Under the pieces are notes generated by a model. It saw only the letters and a program-made list of their open reading frames with translations. It did no database searches and was not told the DNA's origin. Made by a program: the position numbers and the translations under genes. 16,391 nucleotides of DNA from contig MU069525.1 of assembly GCA_002284615.2 (NCBI GenBank), forward strand, positions 551,576-567,966. The letters are read 5' to 3'. Every line of letters begins with the position of its first letter. Positions within the stretch are counted from its first letter, which is position 1. The DNA is from Dunaliella salina (lineage: Eukaryota; Chlorophyta; Chlorophyceae; Chlamydomonadales; Dunaliellaceae). This document shows, one piece after another, positions 7,653 to 13,880 of this stretch.

Positions 7653-7707
<55 letters not shown>
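7590..7707. repeat. (CA)n microsatellite inside the TIR element
   Basis: About 118 bases of CA with one N at 7652 and a GCGCGCGTGC lead-in. Open frames of His-Thr or Cys-Val repeats across it are artefacts. Confidence 0.97.
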
Positions 7708-7710
<3 letters not shown>

Positions 7711-8121
7711 GTACACTATATATGTTATGTATGGACACGTATTTTTGGCACATATATACCAAGGTATGTGCATAGAAGGTAATATATGTACTATGCAATA
7801 TGTGATTACCATAGGGTTGCGTAGATTGTGACCTAGTTCAGTCATCACGCTGGCCCTGTACCCTCGTTACCCAACTCCAGAGGTCACTGGTCACTGGTCA
7901 AAACCCACCACCTCCAGTATGCCAATCCTTCCTTCGGGTTAAAACCAATCTGATTTGTAACTGAATCAGGTCTCCTGTGGAGATGCATGCTCTAAAAGGC
8001 TTCGTTGGAAAGGTTTGATTTGGACCCGTTTCAGGCAAAAGCCGTTCTGAATTTCAAGCTGAATCAGTTCAGCCTAAAGAACTGAACAGGTTGCTTCTCT
8101 CCTGAATCAGATAAGGTTAGA

Positions 8122-8158
8122 CCTGAATCAGGTTCAGATCAGAAGAACCACACTTTCC
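8122..8158 (-). repeat. Right terminal inverted repeat
   Basis: The inverted partner of 6882-6919. Its outer end lies within about 15 bases of the place where homology between the two tandem gene copies begins. Confidence 0.8.
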
Positions 8159-8169
8159 AACGTGGTTTC

Positions 8170-9094
8170 CTGCAGCAGTTTTCTTTTTTTTGTCACTGTT
8201 TGAAGACGGGCTGTTCAAATTCCATGTTACTTCACCCATGTGCTCCAGGAAGTGTATGGCCATGGAGAATGAATAAGACAATGCAAAGCGATGTAGCTTT
8301 TCAAAAGGAAAGGAGAAGCATCGAATAGGCCATTTGTTGTTTTGGATAATGGAGTGGAAAATACACTGCAAAGCTCACGCACGTACATCATTTGCTGTAC
8401 AGACATGTCATTGCAGTATATCTTTATTTGCTATCATTGCAAAAGCATTCAGTGCAGCACATGAGGACTTCCAAAGCTGCTGACCAATGACCAAAAGGAC
8501 ATTTGCTTGAATTGAAATCAAAATGGCCAATCTGACTTCTCTTGTGAAGGCTAGCAAGTTGAGTGTGTCCCCGTATAAGGAAGGCTATCATTCCGGCGCA
8601 ACCAGGTTTTTGTGTGTCATTCAACACAGAGGAAAGAAATAGAAAGAAAAGCCTACCAGCCGTTCAGAGGCCGCGTGCATCAAGGGAAGGCCCCCTAACT
8701 AGCAAGCTAACTAAAAAGTTGACAAGCTAGCAGGGGCCTCACCAAAGAAAGGCAATAATGGGTGCCTAGCTGACTTTGTGGGTGACAAGGCTGTCCGTGC
8801 AGCAATTCAATCCCAACACCTTTCAAGCAACATGCTGCACCGTGGATTGGATTCTTGCGCAAGGGAGATCTGCATGGCTGGATGCAGGCCAAAGCAAAAA
8901 ACATCCTTTCCGCCACATTTGTGTGGACCCCTGTCTCGTGCGTTCAAAACCAGTATTCATTTTGCAGCTGCAAAGACCAGCAGTGCTCTCACCCTCCCAG
9001 ATGGTCCCTTCAACTGCCAGATCAGGTGGTTAATGGGTACAATGTTGGAAACAGCTTACGTAAGGCCCTCGTCTTTTGAAATTCGAAATTCAGC
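8170..9094 (+). other. 5' flank of gene copy A
   Basis: Homologous to 12750-13712. No exon is proven. A plus frame open over 8778-9098 reads IHFAAAKTSSALTLPDGPFN, resembling HFAAENTSIALTF of copy B, so upstream coding exons may exist. However, the frame best conserved between copies changes around 9000, so it cannot be placed. A promoter is not recognisable. Confidence 0.4.
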
Positions 9095-9262
9095 ATGAAG
9101 AACACCAGGAAAAGAAGTTGAACTGCAACCCTCGGCTTGTACACTGGTGGGGGCGAAACCGCTGCAGGCCTGAAAGGCAAAGCAGTGCTCGTCCCCACCT
9201 CAGCGCTGGCCGCACTGATGTCTCTCCACGGGCCTGATCGATATTTACACGGCCAGATTAAG
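9095..9262 (+). pseudogene. Exon 1, copy A
   Basis: Same length as exon 1 of copy B (168 bases, 56 codons), ending CAGATTAAG/GTAGGA. Codon 9 is TGA where copy B has CGT, and the CGA just upstream of the ATG is also TGA here. The rest reads GGGETAAGLKGKAVLVPTSA, nearly identical to copy B. Confidence 0.6.
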
Positions 9263-9662
9263 GTAGGACTTTTCACCTGGGAGGTCGCGGGTGTTCACAG
9301 ATGGTGTTCACAGCTGGAGTGAGGCAGGCTCCTGTCCCTGTTTGAGAGCGGCCCAGGCTTTCCTCCTCTCTGCGCGACAAGCCCCCTGCAAGATTCAAAC
9401 ACATAACAAAACAATCCATTGTAGCTTGCACAGTGTTCTTGGGCCTATGCGTGTGCTGGGAATCTCAGGACCTCCAAAAAAAAGGGTGCCCTTGGGGTGG
9501 TAACAGTAAGCACCGTGGGCTCCCCTGTTCCTCCCAGTACTTGCCATGCATACATCACCTGTGAAATCCGAGCAGTTTGCCCGTTTCTGAGCTTGTTCAA
9601 CAAATCCCGCAGCATAGGGCCTTGGGACTGCCTAGTCCCTCGTCCTGCAGGCGATGCCGCAG

Positions 9663-9824
9663 TTTGCTTGTTGCAGTGCATGCAAGCTGCCTATTGATGA
9701 GCACCAGCATAAGCACCTTTGTTTGTTGCAAAATCGCGTGCAGGGCAAGGACACAGGCCACAAGGACCGTGTGCTGGTCAAGTGCAGGAAAGACCCACAT
9801 TTATTTTATTTTTATATTGGCCAG
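9663..9824 (+). CDS. Exon 2, copy A: Cys/His-rich segment
   Basis: 54 codons, phase 0 to phase 0, acceptor GCCGCAG and donor CAG/GTATGT. It starts FACCSACKLPIDEHQHKH and continues QGKDTGHKDRVLVKCRKD. Against copy B there are no indels over 162 bases and few changes at second codon positions (about 4, versus about 11 each at first and third), as expected for a sequence that was under protein-level selection. The Cys and His spacing could bind zinc, but no named finger matches. Confidence 0.6.
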
Positions 9825-10405
9825 GTATGTGCGCCTTCTGCCTGTTTTGCACACTGCAAGTACTGCTTATTTGACAAATCTGTTCAAGATGTGGCTTCAG
9901 AATGTTCACAGCATGTAAATTGATCTCACTCAGCTCCCATGCGTATGCTGAGCTTCACCTTCATCTGCCACTCCTTTGAGTCTCTAGTGCCGTCAAGGTC
10001 GCAGCTCATACTTGCTTTACCTGCCCACCAAGCTTGAGAGCTAAAAAAATATGGACAATGTTACCAATTTCACATCCTCTTGATCCCTGCAATCCAGCAT
10101 CTTCAGAACTTATCTTCTCTTTCATGTGTATCTGTGTTTGAACAAGCATGATGAAAGTGTTTCATCTATGCATGAATTTCCCAGGATGACACCTTAATGA
10201 AGCTGCACGCCAAATTGCCTTCTGTGAAAAATCCGGGTTGAAAATTGGTACCAGTACGAGCATGCTTGCAGCTTCCCAGGATCCATACTTCCTCATGACG
10301 CAGCTCTCCAGATGCATGTGGGATCACAAGAGAAAGCAACTGTCTACAGCCCACTGTCCAGCAGAGAGACTAAGACCCCTTTGTTGCCTCATTGCTTCCT
10401 TCAAG

Positions 10406-10653
10406 GTTCAGAGCTGGCTGTGAGAGCAGGGTACCACCGGCGGCTTCATGCCCACTGTGCATGCTGACATCCCTCCAAGGAGAAACACACTAGAGCATGG
10501 GCAGCATGGGGAGGAGCTGGGGCGGCCCAAGAAGCGCGCGCATGGGGCACATGCTGGTGGCAACAATGCCAGTAAATTGCATCCAGGTCATGGTGGGCCA
10601 GACACATGACGGCAGCGTCCTCACATTGGGCCACCCCAAAGAGGGATAACAAA
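10406..10653 (+). pseudogene. Exon 3, copy A, with two stops
   Basis: Begins VQSWL then TGA (10421-10423). Later KKRAHGAHAGGNNASKLHPG aligns with copy B, followed by TGA at 10607-10609 where copy B has TGC. Donor AAA/GTGAGT is conserved, leaving two bases. The acceptor is CAAG in place of GCAG. The exon is three bases longer than in copy B. Confidence 0.6.
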
Positions 10654-10817
10654 GTGAGTTCTGGTGCCATCCCAGCAGTGACACGATTTCCTGGCAGCCC
10701 AGCCTAGCTGGCTGGCACTGTCTGACTGCTGTGCACGCGCAAGTAAATTAGCATTCACTCCTGTTTCTCCTTGCAAGTGCCGAATCTAGGGTACCTTTTT
10801 ATCTGGACTTTATACAG

Positions 10818-10989
10818 GAAAGCTGAGGTGAAAGTTCTGACAGGCAAGGAGTGGAAGTGCTGGGACCTGTGTTCAACAACCACCTCCCTGGCTTGTTCTT
10901 CAGGTGAGGGCAAGAAAGAAAGGGAAGGAGCAAAGGGAAAAATTGATTAAATCTTGCTTCAGAAGTGATCCATGCCACTTCAAACAGAG
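10818..10989 (+). pseudogene. Exon 4, copy A, frameshifted
   Basis: Acceptor TTTATACAG, donor GAG/GTGAGG. After KAEVKVLTGKE a base is missing relative to copy B (AAGGAGTGGAAG against AAGGAGGTGGAGG), and the exon is seven bases shorter overall, so the acidic VQEGEEEEKREAINQ segment of copy B is lost. Confidence 0.6.
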
Positions 10990-11342
10990 GTGAGGACTTG
11001 GGGGCAAGAAACAGTGTAGAAAATAGGCTGGCCCAAAACACTGAGAGTCCCGTTTACACCATAACTTTTTGTCTTGTTCATATTCCTACTGTCTTCTGGG
11101 GTTGCTCACTGAGCAGTGTTATACACAATCTAGATCGAGTAGTTACCAAGATTGAGGTGGTCAAGGAGTAAACAAGGTACTTTCATGTGCAAATGAAACC
11201 GGAAGAACTTAATGGCACTTGTATGAGGCAGAGCAAGCTGTCAGAAGCGTAGGATTTGGCGACTCTATTCATTTTTTGATTGCCCAAAACCTGAGACAAA
11301 GCAAGTGCCTCCTCGCTCTCACTTATCTGGGCATGCATGCAG

Positions 11343-11406
11343 GGCTTACATCATGGGCCCATGCATCCGCTGTTGTGCTGCGCATGCTTGGCGACCCCCG
11401 CAGCAG
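11343..11406 (+). CDS. Exon 5, copy A (intact)
   Basis: 64 bases, acceptor GCATGCAG, donor CAG/GTAAGC. With one base carried over it reads GLTSWAHASAVVLRMLGDPRS, then two bases pass on to exon 6. The phase fits exon 4 and exon 6. Copy B has 11 additional bases here. Confidence 0.6.
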
Positions 11407-11479
11407 GTAAGCGGCCACAAATCTTTCATGCAGCCACGCTGAGGGAGTCATCAATGACTCAATCCTTTCTCTGGACAAG

Positions 11480-11715
11480 AGAGGAGGACACAGATCAGTG
11501 TGCTGCAGACGCAATAGAGCACTGTGCCATCCCCAGAACCCACCTGTATTGCCTGCTGTGCCTGCCCTGGAACCTGATGCACAAAGAATGCTGTTTTCCC
11601 CTGGCTCGCTACTGCGTGTGCAGGTTCTACTTCCATGCTTCTGAAGTGCGGGGTCGGGTACGCATGATGCATGTGAGGGCACAGGTTGACGATGACATCA
11701 AAAATGGTGATCAAG
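11480..11715 (+). CDS. Exon 6, copy A: Cys-rich segment
   Basis: Continues from exon 5 as REEDTDQCAADAIEHCAIPR, then a Cys/Leu-rich stretch (LYCLLCLPWNLMHKECC), then CRFYFHASEVRGRVRMMHVR and DDDIKNGDQ. Donor CAAG/GTGGGA at 11716 leaves one base, matching exon 7. The acceptor is an unusual AAG; copy B has CAG there. Without the donor, the frame would stop at TGA 11751-11753. Confidence 0.55.
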
Positions 11716-11984
11716 GTGGGACCCCTATCCAGCCCTCCCCGAACATCTGCTGAACATTGCCTGCCACGTTGCGTGTTGTCATCTATCCTGGTGCTGCTTG
11801 GATGCTGATTCTCTTAAAAGTACAGCAGATTGCTCTTGCGGAAATCATCAGCTAGTCTGTCCTTCAATGCGTGTAGCGCAGATGGCAGCACAGCTAGGCA
11901 TTTTGCACCAGCAAGCTTGCCATCTAAATGGGAGTTGCAATGCAAACGCCTGCAATGAATGAGCACTCCTGTTCCCTATTGTAG

Positions 11985-12523
11985 AAAACCTGGATGAGGC
12001 CCTTGCAGCAAGGGTGCTGGCTCACATGTCAGCAGGAAGCAGCAGCACTCCTCCTTCCCCCTCTTCCTTGGCCAAGGCCACACCACCAGTGTCCAGTCTT
12101 CCTCAGCCAAATTGTCAAACCTGAATCAGGGTGGCAAGGGCAGCAGGGCTTGGCCCCTATGTGTGCACCTGTCCAACAATCCATGCCCAGCCCTTGTTGC
12201 AATGGGGGCAACAGAGCTGGTAGCTCAGTGTCCCTCTCTGTTGCCACCTTCACTTGTACAGCGGCTGGTATGCTTCACTTCCTTGCAAGGTAGCACAACA
12301 GCAGCCATAGATGCAGCAACAAAGCAGATGGAGAGCCAGATGGCGTGGGATCGCACAGTGGGACCTGGGCGGCAGCAGCAGCAGGAGAAAGGGTGGCAAG
12401 CTCACCGCCAGCACAGCAGAAGGAGAGTGGGAAGCAGCATTGGCAGAGGAGGATCGTGAAGCACTTGCTTGGAGGGTGCTGATGATACGAAACTGCTCCA
12501 AGCATGGAAATGGAGCTGGTTGA
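11985..12523 (+). pseudogene. Exon 7 and 3'-terminal coding region, copy A
   Basis: After acceptor CCCTATTGTAG the frame joins exon 6 in phase and reads ENLDEALAARVLAHMSAGSS, then Pro/Ser-rich sequence to TGA at 12122-12124. A second frame, open from 12112 to 12458, contains AAIDAATKQMESQMAWDR. A third contains TAEGEWEAALAEEDREALAW and ends at TGA 12521-12523. The three pieces read as one C-terminal region with two frame changes, or as two exons with an unseen intron around 12120-12290 plus one shift near 12385. Confidence 0.45.
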
Positions 12524-12740
12524 AAAGATGCGGTCTATGTTGCATGTTTGCGCAAAGGGCCTTTTGTAATGGAGTGTCACTGTGAGGAACATTTATGCAG
12601 AGATGCACAGCTGGCTTATAAGCTGGCTTATAACTATGCAGGATAGTGATATGCAGTTGGTTCATATCATTAGAATGAGCACTCATCAGGTGGCAGAGCA
12701 GCAGGCTTTCCTGTGTGAAAGCACCTCAAACACCTTCCTG
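12524..12740. other. 3' flank of copy A
   Basis: No gene seen. CCTTTTGTAATGG at 12560 contains TGTAA, the usual polyadenylation signal in volvocalean algae, 40 bases after the proposed stop. A 12-base direct repeat AGCTGGCTTATA occurs twice at about 12608-12632. Confidence 0.35.
12562..12568 (+). terminator. Possible TGTAA polyadenylation signal of copy A
   Basis: TTGTAAT follows the proposed stop codon at 12521-12523 by about 40 bases. TGTAA is the common signal in Chlamydomonas-type green algae. A five-base match occurs often by chance. Confidence 0.25.
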
Positions 12741-13179
12741 CCATTTTGATTCTGGTTTTTCCTTGGCCCTGCTCTGTGCAGCTTCATGATTTTCTTAAGA
12801 ATTTTGTTTCTTCCTTAACGTTGCTGGAACGCAGGCTCTTCAAATCCAATGTCTCGTCACACATGTGCTCCACAACAATTTTGACATGTACCGGGCAACA
12901 TGTTCTTTTTGTGTCTTTGGTTGTGTCTGCCTGCCAGCAAATGCATGGCCTAAGGGTATGAGACTTGCAGTACAGAGTATCATAGTGTTTCAACGAGCAA
13001 GGAGGAGCATAAAACAGGCCGTACGTTTTTTTGGAGGGGAAATACCCTGCAAAACTGTGCATGATTTGCTGTCATTGCAGTGCAAGCAATGTGTCTACCT
13101 CGCTCGTATCTTTACTTGCTAGCATTGCAAGAACATTCACTGCAGCATTTCAGGGCTCTCAAAGCTGCTCTTCCATTTC

Positions 13180-13201
13180 CAATAGGTCGATCGACCTATT
13201 G
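13180..13201. repeat. 22-bp perfect palindrome, specific to copy B
   Basis: Each half is an 11-base arm, CAATAGGTCGA followed directly by its inverse. Copy A has no equivalent: its aligned stretch (about 8482-8512) is some 21 bases shorter. It is either an insertion in B or a deletion in A. Confidence 0.8.
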
Positions 13202-13246
13202 AACGTCCTGATTGCTTGCATTGAAATAACCAGCCTGACTTATTTG

Positions 13247-13312
13247 AAGCCTATCAAGTTGAGTGTGTCCGCATAAAGTGAAGCCTAGCAAGTTGAGCAT
13301 GTTTGTATACAG
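13247..13312 (+). repeat. 33-bp imperfect tandem repeat
   Basis: Two units beginning GAAGCCTATCAAGTTGAG and GAAGCCTAGCAAGTTGAG. Copy A keeps one complete unit and the start of another (8547-8590). Confidence 0.7.
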
Positions 13313-13712
13313 AGGAGGTTCTAACTCTGGCGCCACCAGAGGCAATTGACATTCCACGAAGGCTACATATTGCAGGTTCCTTGCTCACTAAGTGAATACC
13401 CAGGCCTCCCACCCAGCATTCCAAAAAAGTTTGCGTCACATGCTGCATCGTAGAAATGGATGCTTGTACACAGGTGCAGAGGAGATCTGCATGGCCGGAT
13501 ACAGACCCAGACAAAAGCAACTCCTTCCCGCTGCAATCTTAGTACCTCTGATCTTGTTCAAGCAAAATCAATGTCATTTTGCAGCTGAAAATACAAGCAT
13601 TGCCCTTACCTTCTCCTGTTGGACCCTACAACTGCCAGATCAGTTAGTTGTTGGGCTCACAGTGGAAAGCAGCCCAGAAGAAGCCCCCTTCTTTCGAAAT
13701 TCGAAGTTCGAC

Positions 13713-13880
13713 ATGACAGAAACCAGGAAAAGAGCTCGTACTGCAACCCTCGGCTTGCACGCTGGTGGGGGCGAAACCGCTGCAGGCCTGAAAGGCAAAG
13801 CAGTGCTCGTCCCCACCTCAGCGCTGGCCGCACTGACGTCTCTCCACGGGNCTGGTCGATATTTACANGGCCAGATTAAG
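13713..13880 (+). CDS. Exon 1, copy B
   Basis: 56 codons from ATG to donor AAG/GTAGAA. It begins MTETRKRARTATLGLHAGGG and continues ETAAGLKGKAVLVPTSALAA, ending GQIK. The basic start (RKRAR) could be a nuclear localisation signal. Two N bases fall inside, at 13851 and 13868. The ATG is conserved in copy A, but the frame is also open upstream here. Confidence 0.6.

Larger units (their letters stand above)
6882..8158. mobile_element. Non-autonomous TIR DNA element with internal satellite
   Basis: The left end GGAAAGTGTGGTT (6882-6894) is matched in inverted orientation by AACCACACTTTCC (8146-8158). The similarity extends over about 38 bases with one gap, ending in CCTGATTCAGG on the left and CCTGAATCAGG on the right. 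Inside are a 91-bp tandem array, many copies of the palindrome CCTGAWTCAGG and a 118-base (CA)n tract. No transposase frame is present, so it would need help from a full-length relative. Neither flank shows a clear target-site duplication (an 8-base comparison gives 4 matches), so the superfamily is undecided. Confidence 0.7.
9095..12523 (+). pseudogene. Multi-exon gene of unknown function, copy A (decayed)
   Basis: Eight exon segments are inferred by comparison with copy B and by splice sites: 9095-9262, 9663-9824, 10406-10653, 10818-10989, 11343-11406, 11480-11715, then 11985 to 12523 in one or two pieces. Breaks: TGA at 9119-9121, TGA at 10421-10423 and 10607-10609, a one-base deletion in exon 4, and frame changes after 12121 and near 12385. 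Exons 2, 5 and 6 are intact. With this pattern the copy cannot encode the full protein in the given sequence, although assembly errors could account for some breaks. No characterised family was recognised; function unknown. Confidence 0.65.
8170..12740 (+). repeat. Copy A of a ~4.6 kb direct tandem duplication
   Basis: Matches copy B (about 12750-16391) in the same orientation. Examples: ATGTGCTCCA (8240 / 12861), GTTGAGTGTGTCC (8558 / 13258), the E1 exon (9095 / 13713), E2 (9663 / 14291), E3 (10406 / 15045), E4 (10818 / 15450) and E5 (11343 / 16002). Offsets of 4.6-4.7 kb vary with indels. Introns and 5' flank align as well as exons, so this is a genomic duplication and not retroposition. 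The 3' part of the unit (11760-12740) has its partner beyond the window. Confidence 0.85.
12750..13712 (+). other. 5' flank of gene copy B
   Basis: Homologous to 8170-9094. A plus frame stays open from 13392 straight into exon 1, reading CHFAAENTSIALTF and LQLPDQLVVGLTVESSPEEA before the ATG at 13713. The coding sequence may therefore begin further upstream. A 33-base imperfect tandem repeat (GAAGCCTATCAAGTTGAG-type units at 13247 and 13280) and a 22-bp palindrome are present. Confidence 0.4.

Noticed and set aside
7426..7848. Open frames of alternating His-Thr or Cys-Val
   Set aside because: They arise from the (CA)n microsatellite and its complement.
8117..8371. Minus-strand open frame in the 5' flank of copy A
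   Set aside because: It runs into the right TIR, and its copy B counterpart is misaligned by indels not divisible by three.
9445..9681. Minus-strand open frame similar between copies (RDLLNKL / RDVLHRL segments at 9500-9620 and 14130-14260)
   Set aside because: The differences between copies fall evenly over all three codon positions, so the similarity reflects duplicated intron DNA and not coding constraint.
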